Source: Marchantia polymorpha subsp. ruderalis (Eukaryota > Streptophyta > Marchantiopsida > Marchantiales > Marchantiaceae). Taken from it: a stretch of DNA of 64,000 bases. Shown one piece after another: positions 1 through 12,889 of the stretch. The DNA is taken from the NCBI GenBank assembly GCA_037833965.1, contig AP031356.1, forward strand, positions 19,738,501 to 19,802,500. Reading direction: 5' to 3'. Within the stretch, counting starts at the first letter, position 1, and each line of letters opens with the position of its first letter. The notes beneath the pieces were generated by a model that saw only the letters and a program-made list of their open reading frames with translations, was not told the DNA's origin and searched no databases. Position numbers and translations under genes: made by a program.

Positions 1-776
1 GAAGCTGCAGCATAGCGAAGTTACCGTATGTTGTAGTTGAAGGTCTTCGGCTGAATGTTCAGAGCTAGCACCCGGTTAGAGACTTGAGTAGTGCGGATCT
101 GCACCTGCGGGTGATTTCTGATGCTCAGAGCCGGCTCCGAGTTAGATACTTGAACAGTTCCTCCTTACTCCTTCGAGTGACATATCCTGATTGTACTCCT
201 ACGGGAAGTTTCCCGTGAATGCCAATGTGAAGTTTTATTACTTCGTGTAAGCCTTGGTTTGCAATTCAGGTTGTGTGTGTGTTACTGGATCGTGTCTCAG
301 TTAAGTTCTCAGTCGGGCCTGCACTCCCTGCGTTTGGTGTGAGTCGAGGGTGACGTCCACGGCGTATGAAGAGGCTTCGTTCCGAAGTGGGAAGTCCAGT
401 CCGGGTACCCTACGCTAGTTCCTTGCGGAAGGGCAGTAAAAGCCGGAGTGGGAGTCACTACCTGCAGAACCTCTGAGTGAACTTTTGAGACACTTTCCTC
501 CTGAAATCCGAAGCGGAGGTCCTGACCAACCTCCGAGTTGTGCTTTTGCCAGTTTCAGGTGTGTGTGTGTATGTTGAGTGACTACGCTGTACTGTGCATC
601 CTCCGAGATCCTCCTCCGAGTCGAGCCTCCGAGTCGAGCACTGCAGTATTTCTGGGAGTGACAGTCGCCTGAGAATTCAAACTCTACAAAAGTCTGTTAA
701 ACGTGACACTGTTTACTCTGTGTGTTGCCTCTGTCCCTGTGGGTTCGATCTTTTTACCACCATACTGCAGTTTTAG
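1..776 (+). mobile_element. LTR-like fragment of a copia-type retrotransposon (tentative)
   Basis: This stretch has no convincing gene. Near its right end, at 735-750, it carries CCCTGTGGGTTCGATC followed by a pyrimidine run and ACCACCATACTGCA. That resembles the 3' tail of many plant copia LTRs. Inside are degenerate short repeats around CTCCGAG (for example near 525-540 and 598-640). The opening 140 bases hold two loosely similar copies built on TCAGAGC..GAGTTAGA..CTTGA. The 60-codon open frame at 594-776 has no recognisable similarity. No primer-binding site follows and no second copy was seen, so it may be a truncated or solo LTR. The assignment rests on general resemblance only. Confidence 0.3.
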
Positions 777-1015
777 CCTTTGGTGGGTTATTACAATTAC
801 TTAATCTAATGTGATTGAACTTTGCTCAAGACAAGCTATATTTTCAGCAATAGGTTTGATAAAATTGCAACTCTCTTTGTTGATTGCAAAGTGATGATCG
901 TGCTTCATCAATTTGAAGATCTCATGGTTGATTAACGATTTGTAGGCTAATTTTACCTTGATCACAAAATATTAAAATTTTTTATGATGTGATGCAACAC
1001 TAAGAAATGCGAGCA

Positions 1016-1960
1016 CTATTGAATATTATTGTGTTTCACATAAACTTGATAAATAACTTGTGAATGTTTTTTTTTGATCTCACGTTTTAAGATGTATTGT
1101 ACAATAATGATACCTCGTGAAAATGTTGACAAATTTGCAATTTTTCTTTTAAGACTTGCTTCATATTTACCCAAATTGACATGTATTTTGTGATCAAATT
1201 TAGCCGGTGGAAACAAAATCGCAAGAAAACTATGTTTGAAAGCAAATTGGTCAAATTACTTCTCATTTGATTCATTGTAGTTGGACTATTGAATACAAAG
1301 ACAACCATTGTTGTCAATAAAAAAACAAAAATTATTGATTGACAATATCAATGATTTATGCAACACATGTGCTGTTGGTCTACTTGTAAAGTGCACTATG
1401 TCCAAGATCTGTTGTTTTTCCGTGATGATGACAATCACAATGTAGATTGAACTATTGGAAACATCTTAGCATTCGTCCATTGTTAGCGTCATATTGCTTG
1501 CGTCCTTGAATTGATCTCCAAGCTCCAACAAACACTTCATGTAATTTTTTTTAATAGTCTATTGGAAATCATTATTCTTGAGTAAACGATATAGTTAAGA
1601 TTGAAATCATGTATCAATACTTGAACTTTTTTCGATTAAACATTGAATGCATTGTTGAATGTGATCAATAAATCTAAAAATTATAGATTATGAATCTCTT
1701 GTATGTATTCATTGGCGCACTAAAAAACTTTAGCAAAAGTTTATGCTTGTGGTATGACACAAAAACTTGTTGTGACTCCAATCATAGTTGCGATGCGATT
1801 AATGACTCCATTAAGTTTTGTTTACTTTTTGAGTATCTCTTTACATACACATATATTCAAATATACTTTCAGAATTTGAAGTTCATCAATGCAAGACATG
1901 ATGTTTTAATTGATAGGGCTTGCCATCAAACAACTTTCCACAATGTTCACACATTGCACA
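1016..1960 (-). pseudogene. Decayed hAT-type transposase (BED-like zinc finger plus core fragment)
   Basis: Read on the minus strand, about 1889-1955 encodes CEHCGKLFDGKPYQLKHH, a BED/C2H2-like finger of the kind found at the N-terminus of hAT transposases. Further on, 1087-1317 encodes a stretch with CFHRLNLI followed by VNMKQVLKE. This resembles the conserved CxxHxLNLI block and following helix of plant hAT (DUF659-type) transposases. Many stops and frameshifts lie between the two parts, so the copy is dead. No terminal inverted repeats or 8-bp target duplications were identified. The identification is by motif memory, not database search. Confidence 0.45.
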
Positions 1961-2027
1961 ATAGCGATTTTCACTATACTTCTCAAATAAACAAGGTAAA
2001 CAATGCAATCTTGAATTTATCATCTTA

Positions 2028-2127
2028 CCTGTATTTTTCCAATCACATGGTAATTTTTATTTGATGTCTGGAGGTAGCCTGTATTTTTCCAATCACATAG
2101 TAATTTTTATTTGATGTCTGGAGGTAG
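2028..2127. repeat. 50-bp tandem duplication
   Basis: Two head-to-tail copies of a 50-bp unit, 2028-2077 and 2078-2127, differ at one base (2049 versus 2099). The near identity implies a recent local duplication inside old transposon sequence. Confidence 0.95.
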
Positions 2128-2999
2128 ATTGTGACGATAATCACATTGTTCTTACGCTCTCAACTTTCACGTTGGGAACATGAAAAACATTGACGAACAC
2201 TGACAAATTATGTATCCACCAATTTAGTGTGAGATGTTCTTTTTGCCAAATAAAACACGTGTTCCAATGAACATACCTCAATTGCCACTATCTGGTTCTT
2301 CATATCACATTTTATCAAGGCTAACATATGCACTAAGTCACATCGATTCCAATTGCACTAGCTTGCACTATGACTTTGTCTCTACAATCTTGATATTTAG
2401 AGACACATACTCAAGCAACTTTGCCAATGTCAACACCAATCCTTGTCAATTTCTTCGGACCTTGTAAAGGAGGAGAGTGACCATGCACTCGTAAGCTATG
2501 TTCTAGTTGTTGTCATGTTGTTTTCGTGGTGAAACTTTAGTAATCAATTGTAAGTTATGAATCTTGAAATCTTTATGTTGGAATAGGTTTGAAATTGTCA
2601 TGGCTTTGAGGTTATGTCTCCAACCCTACATACATGACATTAAAACTTGGTATCTCACCCGTGAAATAATATCAATTTTTTAGTAAAATTTTAATTAATC
2701 AAACAAATAGAAAGAAGAACATCTACATTTTCGTATACTTGGTGAATAATACCAGAATGCCTTGTAAGAACTATAAGTTATTGTTCATTTACAAGCTACA
2801 CATCAACACAGTGAATTAAAAGATGAACACCTACATTCGGATACGGGGTGAAATATACCAGAAATCGGAAAGTCATTGACTTTAAATAGTAATAGTTCGT
2901 CGGAAATATATTTGGCAAAGATGCAAGAAAATAGTGGCGGGAGAAGGAAATCCAGGCTTTGGCTCGACAAGGCATTTGCCAAGCTGACAGTTTCGGGCT

Positions 3000-3071
3000 C
3001 CGGATACCGTATCCGTGGTTTCGGTTCGTCGCATGCCGGATACGGTTCCGGTGGTTTGCGTTTGCCGCATG
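3000..3071 (+). repeat. 36-bp imperfect tandem repeat in the synthetase leader
   Basis: Two 36-bp units (3000-3035 and 3036-3071), both starting CCGGATAC and ending CGCATG, lie upstream of the tRNA synthetase start. Because 36 is a multiple of three, the open frame that runs into the gene stays open across them. A four-base start of a third unit follows. Confidence 0.85.
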
Positions 3072-3183
3072 CCGGAGGATGAGCTGCTGCTGCGGCTGCT
3101 GGTGCTCGAGAGAGAGATCGACAGAGCTTGCGAGCTCGCGAGGAAGAACGAGAGGAGGCAGGGACGAAGGTGAGCTCGGCGCA

Positions 3184-6100
3184 ATGGCTATGGCAGGGGC
3201 GAGCACAGCGACCAGTGTTGCCTCGGCTCACCTGTGTGGTCTTCGGTGCCCTTCGATTTTGTCTCGACATCAACCCCACGCCGTCGCTGCTTCTGTTGCG
3301 CTCACCCACATCTCAACTTTTATCACGTCGTCGTCCTCGGCTCCCAAGTTTTCGCCGCTGAATTGCTCTGCCTCTTCTTCGCGCGTTCTGTCCCGTCATT
3401 GTGGAGGAGCGCAATTCAAGAGTGGGGAGCTCGCTGGTAAATTTTCATGGAGGAGTTTCGGTGTGACGGATGGGACTGGTGTGAAGTTTGCTGGATTCGG
3501 AGCTGGAAACGCAGGGTTTGGAAGCAGGGTTTTGTGGGGACAGAAATTCTCCGTCAATGCGACGTTAGCTGAGACGGAAATCAGCAAAGAGCAGAAGAAT
3601 TCTTCCGGAGATGGGGACAAGAGTCAGTTTGCCCTGTCTGTGCCTGCGTTTCAGAAAAGATTGCGAATTGCCGATATTAAAGGAGGTCCAGATGAAGGTT
3701 TAGGACGTGTAGGAGAGAAGATGGTCGTCCGCGGTTGGGTTCGCACCTGTCGCGTGCAGAAGACATTCTCATTTATAGAGGTACGTCGAATTGATGCAAT
3801 GTCATTTGCTTGTACTTGTGCCCTCTTGTATGTAGTTGTTCCCTTTGATCTGTTTACGTTCATACATCGAATTTTTCGGCGCAGTTGCGAGTAGACTGCC
3901 TGTAGTGAATCCCGGTATCTCAAGTAATTGTGAGTTTTCTGGCTCCGCTATGCCTTCAAAACGCCAGAGTTACAATCTATCTGGAAACACTCAACCTTTT
4001 TGTAGCCAACATAAATGTCAATCAACTAGTCACGGAGATTCATTCCCATCCAAATGCTACGTGTTTAAGCTATCTTTTCTACAGAGTCAGGTGGTGTTTT
4101 TACATTAAACTTTTCTACTGTACTCTCGAAATGCGTCTTGCCAAAGTCTGTAAGCTATATTAGTACACAATCTCTTGTTGATGCTTTTTTCTTGATGCTT
4201 TGAACATCTCAGTTCAATCAATCTTTCGTGCTATCAGGTGAATGACGGCTCCACCCTCTCCAATCTTCAAGCAGTCGTGCAAAGTGACGTCGAGGGGTAT
4301 GACACGGTACGTCTTTTCCTAACTATTTACCATGAAGAGAAAAATCCAGTGATGTGACCTTTTTAGTGTGCCCGTTGTCTTTCACCACTTTTCAAAGCAT
4401 CTAATTGCTATTTCTTTTGACAGATAGAATCTGGCCTGGTAACAACAGGAGCATCAGTGGCCCTTGAAGGAGAACTCATCGAAAGTCAGGGCTCGAAACA
4501 GAAAGTGGAGCTGAAAGCCACGAAAGTGACACTGGTATTTTTTGTACTCTTCTAATTACTTGCAGATGTCATCTTATACTTAGTGTGGAGAAATCTACAT
4601 TATAATTACTAAATTGGAGGAATTTTTTCAATAATCCCCTGAATTTTCGTGTACAAAAGATTATTTAGTTTGTAGCAAATTTGTCATCCAGTGCTTGGTC
4701 GTGTAGAAGTTATCGGAGAAATGAAATGATCAGCTCATCTCACCGAAGTCTTGTGAGATGAGCGCAAAGCTTGACTTGGATGAATGGGATTGTTCTCTTT
4801 TGTCAGATTGGTGGGAGTGATGCAACCACTTTCCCTGTCCAAAAGAAGAAGTTGACTCGTGAGTATCTAAGGACGATAGCGCATATGCGGCCTCGAACGA
4901 ACACTTTTGGTGCCGTAAGTGCCTAACATTGGAGCATTGTTTGAGTTTCCTCATGGTTCTTTTATGAAAAAGAAAATGTCAGTTACTGTTGTATTAGGAT
5001 GCTGTTGCTGTTCCGGGTTGGTTCCATTTTCATTCTTTCAACCTTCTTAGGTCGAAAGAATGCTCGTCCAAGTGTCGGATGAGCGTTATTTGGTGAACGC
5101 AGATGTGGGGCGCTGCTCATTAAATTGCCCACTTGGTGTGTATATCTGAACAGGTTGCCAGAGTCAGAAATGCCTTGGCGTATGCAACCCATCAATTTTT
5201 TCAGGAGAAGGGCTTCGTATGGGTAGCCAGTCCGATCATCACAGCATCTGACTGCGAAGGCGCAGGGGAACAATTTTGTGTGACAACTCTGGTAAACCAT
5301 ACATTCATTGTACAAGGATGTGTGACGGCTGAGGCTACTCAAATCACTTACATGCGTTAATATGACGTCTGACTTGGACAACCTATAACTGTGCAGATTC
5401 CCAACTCTCACCTGGATCCAAAGACCAAAGTGTCTGACATCCCTGCCACCAAGGACGGTGTGCTGGATTGGTCACAGGTAAGTCTTTGAGCAAATTGGTG
5501 CTGGACTCAGTTGAAACACGATAAGAAGACCTATCTGTTCGTATACAGTCTATATTTTGAACGCATGGAAGTCATTCTCCTCCAAGATCTGAACGTAACA
5601 ATCTTTGGTTGTGCTCGCAGGACTTTTTTGGAAAACCTGCCTTTCTGACTGTCTCAGGACAATTGAATGCTGAAATATACGCAACGTCATTATGCGACGT
5701 AAGATCAGCAACATATGGGATTATCATGCCTGTATAGTTGTCAAGAGAACATCAAAATATGATTCGTCTTCTTTACTTGCGGTGGACACCAAGTTAAACG
5801 AACTGTTTGACTTCGTAGTTGATTTCTAACCCAGCTGTGATGTCATACAGGTATATACATTCGGGCCGACGTTCAGAGCTGAAAATTCTAATACTAGTAG
5901 ACATCTTGCTGAGTTCTGGGTAAGTTTTTTGTCTTCGTTCTTAAAGTCTGCACATTGTATACAAATACATGCGAGTTTTAGCTCTAGAACTAGCAGACAT
6001 CTTCCTGAGTTCTTGTCAAGTTTTAGCTTATAGGTTGTTTTATTGTTCACAGATGTATACATCTGAATGCTGATTGAAGCGTTTTTGCGCAGATGATCGA

Positions 6101-7943
6101 ACCAGAGCTTGCTTTTTCGGATTTAAAGGACGACATGGCTTGCGCCACTGCTTTCCTGAAATATGTCGTATGTATATTCGCTCTGCATTCTTCCAGAGCA
6201 GAATAACGAATTTAGAGTTTGTTAGAATTTTGTTTAACGTATTAGTGAGGACCAAAGGTAGCTCTCTTTATATAAAAATACAGCGTCTTTTCAGGCGTAT
6301 GCAGGTTTTCACTGCTGTATTTTGATACTTTTTATTTAAATTACTGAGGATTTGGAGTTGCTTTGCAGGTCAAACATATTCTTGAAAACTGCAAAGAGGA
6401 CATGGATTTCTTTGACAAATGGGTAGAGAAAGGAATCATAGCTAGGCTTCAGGTACAGTATCCGCTACTATGAAACCATGAACTTGCAAATATCTGCCGG
6501 AGTCATTACCTAAGTTTGATCGACGTGAAGATTGAACTTCTTGAGGTGGCAACATGGCTTCTTTTCGTCGCATGTTCAGTTCACTTGGTCAGTCGTTGAA
6601 AGAAATGCATGAACCTTGGGAATTCGTTGAACGCAGGCTGTCGCGGAGAAGGATTTTATTCACATAACGTATACAGATGCTGTTGACCTTTTAACCAAAA
6701 CTAAGAAGAAATTCGAATTCCCTGTAAGTGCAATCGGATGCTATTTTGTAAGCAGTATAGAAACATCCATCCCTAAGTGCACGCTCTCGTTATTTTCCGT
6801 CTGGTAGACCTCCTTTTTCACTTTATGCCAACGGCAGGTCAAGTGGGGATGTGACCTGCAAAGCGAGCACGAACGCTACTTAACGGAGGAAGCTTTCAAA
6901 GGGAGCCCTGTAATTGTGACTGACTATCCTAAGGTGAGTTCAATGTTGTGCAGTCGACGTGATTTCGAAAGAACTTTTTTGTGGTTTGGAGTCTGTATGA
7001 ATTGTTTGATCGGACAGTCTTGTCTACCTTCTCGTATATTTTCATTCCGTACTAATTTGTGGCAATTATTTGTCTGGCAGGACATAAAAGCATTCTACAT
7101 GAGGGAGAACGAGGATGGGAAAACTGTGGCTGCCATGGATGTCCTTGTCCCACGGGTACTCTTGACACCTACGTCGTTCCTCTTCGTACACGCATATGGT
7201 GCAACAAGTTGGATTATTTTACTAACTGACAGTTTGTCAATGGTAATATTTCTGTAGTGATGTAACGTCAACTTTTCTCAATTGTGTACACTCTCAGGTG
7301 GGTGAGCTCATTGGCGGAAGCCAGCGTGAAGAAAGACTAGATAAATTAGAAGCACGCATTGAGGAGTTAGGGTTGAGCAAGGAGAGCTATTGGTGGTATC
7401 TCGATCTTCGACGTTATGGAACAGGTATTGCACTTACTATTGTCAACGGTTGGTTCTGGTTGTCTTCAACGGACGATGCATCTGGCTTGGGAGTCATTTT
7501 GTACTTTTTAGAGTCAATTGTGTAAGCATTGGGCATTCATGTCTTAGAAATTTTAGCTAGTTACCAACTGCTTGAATATAGCGAACGTTACATGTCCATT
7601 TAGATAGAATTAGATGATAGTGCAAAATGGAGTCCTTCGGTTTTTTAGATGCTTTGATGTTCTCCATACAATTAGTTTGTGCTTGTTCTTCATGACCACG
7701 ATCAATAAGTGCTCTGCAGAGATTAATGTACCTCCATCTTCAATTTACATCATTGGTTTAAAGGCTTTTACGCTTTTACATGTCTTCTGACTTATCTTCG
7801 TCGTCGCCTTTCTTGTATCATGTGCAGTTCCTCACGCAGGTTTCGGACTTGGATTCGAGAGGCTTGTACAGTTCGCGACTGGTATCGAGAACATTAGGGA
7901 CGTGATTCCATTCCCTAGGACTCCTGGATCGGCTGAATTTTAG
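3184..7943 (+). CDS. Asparagine--tRNA ligase, organellar type, 15 exons
   Basis: Class II aminoacyl-tRNA synthetase that charges tRNA-Asn. Exons by GT-AG: 3184-3780, 4238-4306, 4424-4534, 4807-4914, 5154-5291, 5397-5477, 5621-5698, 5851-5919, 6093-6167, 6369-6452, 6637-6723, 6838-6933, 7081-7155, 7298-7424, 7828-7943. The frame stays open throughout and gives about 636 residues. Residues 1 to about 130 are rich in Ala, Ser and Arg and look like a plastid/mitochondrial transit peptide. The OB-fold anticodon-binding domain begins at [20 protein letters not shown] (180-199). Motif 2 contains [20 protein letters not shown] (398-417). Motif 3 is GFGLGFERL (603-611), with the ending [12 protein letters not shown] typical of AsnRS. 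The start at 3184 was chosen because [11 protein letters not shown] is transit-like; an in-frame ATG at 2959 would add 75 residues. Nearly all introns are phase 0. No defects were seen. Confidence 0.93.
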
Positions 7944-10700
7944 CTTAGTTATAATTTAGGTTTCCGAAGTTGTGTTTATAATTCTTTTTCTATTGCGAAA
8001 TCATCATCATTTCGTCGCTGCTCTGGCCATTGGTCGAAATTTCTTGATTTTCGAGTATCATTGTTCGATTTTCTGCTGTACCCAGTCGTGCAAGATACAG
8101 TTGTGTTTCGTCGAGTTACACCCGACCCGAAGGGCAGGGATGCAATTATGCCGCTGTATGCTGGGTTGACCGATACATAGTCCATTAAAGTAACGACCAA
8201 GCGGAACCAACCAATGAATTTATGTTTCTTACGGGTCCATGGCAAACCACGTTTTAAACGGGAACACATGTGGAGCAATGTTTCATCCTGAACTGGGAAC
8301 TCTGGTGGCTGGCAATCTGGAGTAACGATGATAGTAACCAGTCTGAATTGATGAAGTATCGGTTCACTGTTCAGGAAGGGCACCAGTGGTTGGACTCTTA
8401 CTGTCGGTGTCGCGAGTCTTCTTGTGTTTTATGGGTTCCGCTTAACGCAAAGAGTCGGAAACCAGGGATTGAAGGTCGGATCGGAAGAAGAAAGTTGTGA
8501 GAAGGTATGAAGGGAAACACTTATATTTCTTTCATGTCACGTGAAGGGTTGACGATACTGGGCACCACTAGAAGCGGCGAGAGTCAGGTAGGAATATAGA
8601 CTAGAAGTACGACATCTTAACGGGGTAATCCTAAACTTGGTTAAATTATTGTAAATCGTACGTTAGAGACATATTACAGACGTTAGTTATAGAAGATCAT
8701 GACACCATTGTTGTCCAACAGTATGAAGTTAAAATAATTCACGTAAAGAAATACAACATTCACTGGTGATGTCCTTGTCTACAGTAGTGTTCATGTATGA
8801 AGCTTAAATCAAATGATCTCCCTTGTATAAAATTGCTCACTTACTTAATTTATTTCATCAACAAACATTATTCAGTCATTCAAAAATTTCCTAAAACCAA
8901 TCTGCAACGGAGACCGTGAACTTATCAACTCTAATGAAACATACTTTTAGAGGATAATTGAATACGATAAAGAGAATTGGGTTCTAAATCTAAAAAAAAT
9001 GTATGTCAAAGTAAAGTTGGTTAAACCTCATTTTCCATATATTTGTAAGAGAAGATACTTTAATTATTGGAAATAGATGATAAATGAAAGAGAAGCTTTC
9101 TCTATCCTTATATCACTAAACTGAGCTTCGTTTATATTATGGATGTGTAAATTATATTTGAAAAGTAAGTTAAATAGGATAAACAGAAAAAATGTGATGT
9201 AAAAGTGACTTTGTTTTACTGTATTATTAAAAAAAAATTTTATTACATCATGAAATGATAAATTTTCTTAAATGTTAATGCTTGGAAAAAAATCAAATTC
9301 TAATTATTTTATAATGAATTTTATACATAAATTTTTTGTTAATTTATGCGAATTAAAATAAGGATATTAATGTATATTCAGTAAAATGAGTCGATTATCT
9401 ATGAAATTATAAAATAAAATTCAATTAAGAAAATAATTCAAATCAAATTCAAGAATTTGTCAATTATAAAAATTAAACTAATAATTAAACCCATATATAA
9501 AAATAAATTTTGGAATTGAAAATCTAATGAATCATAATTATATTTATTATAAAAATCATGGGATAGCATAATTATGTTGATTATTTTTATTACTAAGAAA
9601 AAGATAAATTATTGTCAAGAATATTTAAGATACAGATCTTTATGATTACATCGTCTAAAAAAATTCGAAATTTTTTTTAATTCATATTCTATAGAGTAAT
9701 GATAATCATGTAATTTTTGATAAAATTTATAATTTTCTTCATAAAAAGATTAGAATTATATCATTATTATCTTATGATTTATGTTTTCAAAATTTTAAAT
9801 AAAAACAATTTCTTCTATACGAAAAGAGACGAACTAAATATATATTCAATCAAAATTAAAAACCTATCAACTTTTTGTAGTGAATGAGATTTAATAGATA
9901 GTTGAAAGTAATTCTACTCGAAACAGGTTGCATGATATGAATGTACAAAGTTAAAACTTTAAGAAGATGTTTTTTATAATATTGGTTCATTAAAACTTGA
10001 TTTTTGCAAATTTAAATTTGATCAAATTCAATTTGTATATTTTTAATGCATGATGATTATCAAGAAAAAAATTTAATATTTTCAAACAGTTTTATTTTTA
10101 AATCGTATTGATGTATATTATGATGTGTTATATATATATAAATTGGTTTTCAAAATTAAAAATTAAAAACTTATAAGATATAAAATCTTTTGTAAATACT
10201 AAAATAATACATTAAAAATTATGTTCATCTTATGATAAATTGTTAGATTGGATTTTATCAACAAGTTCGATTTCAAAATTACACTTTTTGATAAAAGAAT
10301 TATTGATATTTTGCTATTTATGATTTAAATAGAAATTAGAGAATTTGAAATTTAAAAAATTTAAAACACATGCTAGAAGAACATTTATTACGAAAGGATA
10401 AAATCAATTAGTTAGATCTAACTCTAGAGATCGGGCAAAATTTATTGTGATTACAAGTGAAGTTATCCTTAGTACACTAATATGCTGTAAAAAGAACTGG
10501 GATTGTTCGAGAGGGACGCAAAACTCACAGGGATTAAAAAGTTTCTTCAAATTTTGAATGGACGCTATTGCAAATAACTCTAGGTGTGTTGACTTAATAA
10601 TTTTGATGTGAATGTAAATGTGATGCTTTAATTGTTTGCAGGTCACTGACATATACAAATTAAAAAATTGCAATTTACAGAAGGTTTGAGAGTTAATTTA
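7944..10700. other. Synthetase 3' flank, then AT-rich spacer without recognisable gene
   Basis: 7944 to about 8600 has ordinary composition and probably contains the 3' UTR of the tRNA synthetase; open frames there resemble nothing known. From about 8600 to 10,400 the DNA is strongly AT-rich with frequent homopolymer runs and no frame longer than about 60 codons, consistent with old decayed transposon sequence. I see no RNA gene or intact element. Confidence 0.6.
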
Positions 10701-11239
10701 AAAATCAGGATTGATTTCCATGATTCTCTTAATTTTGATTGGATGCAATAAATGGAAATCTAAATCAATGAAACTTAGACTTGCAACTAAAAAGCGGGAG
10801 GTGAAGATGATCTCTTGGCAGCAAGAATTGAGGTTATTGCAAAGTTAATGTTACATCAATTTTCAAACATCTATATATCCACGTCTGATTATAACAGGAT
10901 GCTCAGAATTTTTCAGATTTTGTCATATTAAAACTCAAGCCAACGGTAAAGATTATTCACATGATCGTGAAATCCACTGTGCATTGTGAATCAATTTAGA
11001 AAATCATGAATTTTTGAGTATATCCTGATTAATTTGGCTGTTTGTCGGAGATCTTTTGATATCAATCCTTGGATTCAGTAAATGAACTTTGAAAGTACTA
11101 TGATATAATCGAAACCTCCACTCTCACATCTCCTTCCCTGAACAAGCTCCCCCGTGCCTGTGGCAGCCAAAGGCACGAGCCTATTGCTCAAACTTTGCTG
11201 AAATAATTCAGAAAGTTACACTACAAGAAACTCAAATAA

Positions 11240-11262
11240 GTCTCTCTCTCTCTCTCTCTCTA
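11240..11262. repeat. (TC)n microsatellite
   Basis: About eleven TC dinucleotides in a row. Confidence 0.95.
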
Positions 11263-12433
11263 CAACAGTAGCAGTGTGAGAAGTCAACATATGTCTTCCT
11301 CAATTGACATAGCTCAAATAAAATAATTTCTTTGAGAATGCGTTCATTCCAGATGGTGTAAAATAAGCTCAAATCCAACTGATCCGACATATGATGTCGC
11401 AGATAACACGGAGAAAATACTTTAGCTAATGCGGACAAAGTTAGAACATGCCATTATTTATTCTACTAGAAGCAGGATATATTTGATGAAGGACCATTGG
11501 TTGCATGCAGCTGGATAGAAATCTACACCTGAGTAAAATTAGCTCTTTCCAATACATCTGGCCCAAAAGTAGAAACCGCAAACCTTTGTTTACCTATGGT
11601 TAGTGTAGCTGACCCCCGACTTTAGGACTCTCCGCTATATATACCATCGTCATCAAGTCTCCAGCTCGTTGACTTGGTTATAAACGCCAAATTTACTGTG
11701 GTTTCCACATCCGGATGACTCTCGGCGTCTGGCAGCAGCATGTGGACACTTCGATCACCTTGCTGGAGAAAAGGTGGGCTGGGGAAATGCACACAAAGGT
11801 CGCAGAAAGTTAGCAATCAGTGCAACCGCTACTTTAACTTTCCAGTGGTTTAAAAGGAGCATTCCAGCATGCATGATGATAAAGAATAAGAAGCTATGCA
11901 CTCTTTCCTAAGTTTTAGAGTTGCGAGTTGCAAAAAACTAATATCTTCCGGGCACCGGATATCTTCATCACAACTTCCACCACAGCAGAAGTATTGTACT
12001 TATTATGTTTGAGCTCCAACCAAATTCTCGCGTGATGCTTATGTGTGCTGTCCCTCGGTTGTGACTGCCCTAGGGACAATAGCTATCCGGTCGTAATTGT
12101 CCAACATGACTATTGATCCGTGTACTTCGGCGATGGTCACGGGCGCAGTGTTGAAGAAGGGTTGATGAACTACTCTGAGATCCTAGTATGGGGTCTGTTG
12201 GTTCGGAATTACCTTAACATATTTCTTCAACCAGATCATCATCAGCAAGTGCATGACAAATGCAAATTCGGTAGGCTAATTCCTGGTTTTGAGTTTTGTT
12301 TTTTCCTTATTCGGCTTGATGGGTCTTCCCATAATTTTTGTTATCTACTTGGCCTCCTGCGGGTATAGTTTGGTTTCTATCGATTCCAAGCGAGAGACAA
12401 AAGACCAGAAATATTAAAGAAAATATAAATGAA

Positions 12434-12464
12434 TAATACTAACCTTAATCAAAGGTTAGTATTA
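12434..12464. repeat. Short perfect inverted repeat
   Basis: 13-bp arms (TAATACTAACCTT and its complement) flank a 5-base loop. It may be a remnant of a miniature element or chance in AT-rich DNA. Confidence 0.8.
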
Positions 12465-12861
12465 AGCATCGTTCACAAACAGTTGACACCCAACACTTTG
12501 GCTTCTTTTGATTATGCAATTTTCATAATAAGGAGAAAGAAGTAGTAACAAAGAAACTATCCGAACAAAGAAAAAGGGGAGGAATATATTCTTCAGAAGT
12601 GATGGCTGACTAAGGGTGTTGCATGTCATTTTCCTTCAACGAGATGTCTCCCCATGATCCGCCGGAAGCTCGTCGTTGACTCCCCGGTGAAGAGGATAAA
12701 GTGACTGCGTGTTGAGTCGTATTCTTTCGAATGAAACTCATAAATATCCCGGATCCGAAGACTCGGATGAAGGAGCGCTCGTCCATGGGTTCAATTCACG
12801 GACGAGATACTGTAACATGAAACCAGAAAGGGAGGAAGGTTCAGGTTCCCAACAACAGGAG

Positions 12862-12889
12862 GGAGAGAGAGAGAGAGAGGGAGAGGGTA
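12862..12889. repeat. (GA)n-rich microsatellite
   Basis: A run of GA dinucleotides interrupted by GGG. Confidence 0.9.

Noticed and set aside
2234-2467. Extension of the hAT relic to 2467
   Set aside because: Neither strand of this part gives recognisable hAT motifs.
2959-3183. ATG at 2959 as the start of the tRNA synthetase
   Set aside because: It is in frame, but the added segment is Cys/Arg-rich and contains the tandem repeat. The ATG at 3184 begins a typical transit-peptide sequence. Kept only as an alternative.
12780-12815. tRNA-like sequence around GGGTTCAATTC
   Set aside because: A T-loop-like core is present, but no D-arm, anticodon arm or acceptor stem can be drawn around it.
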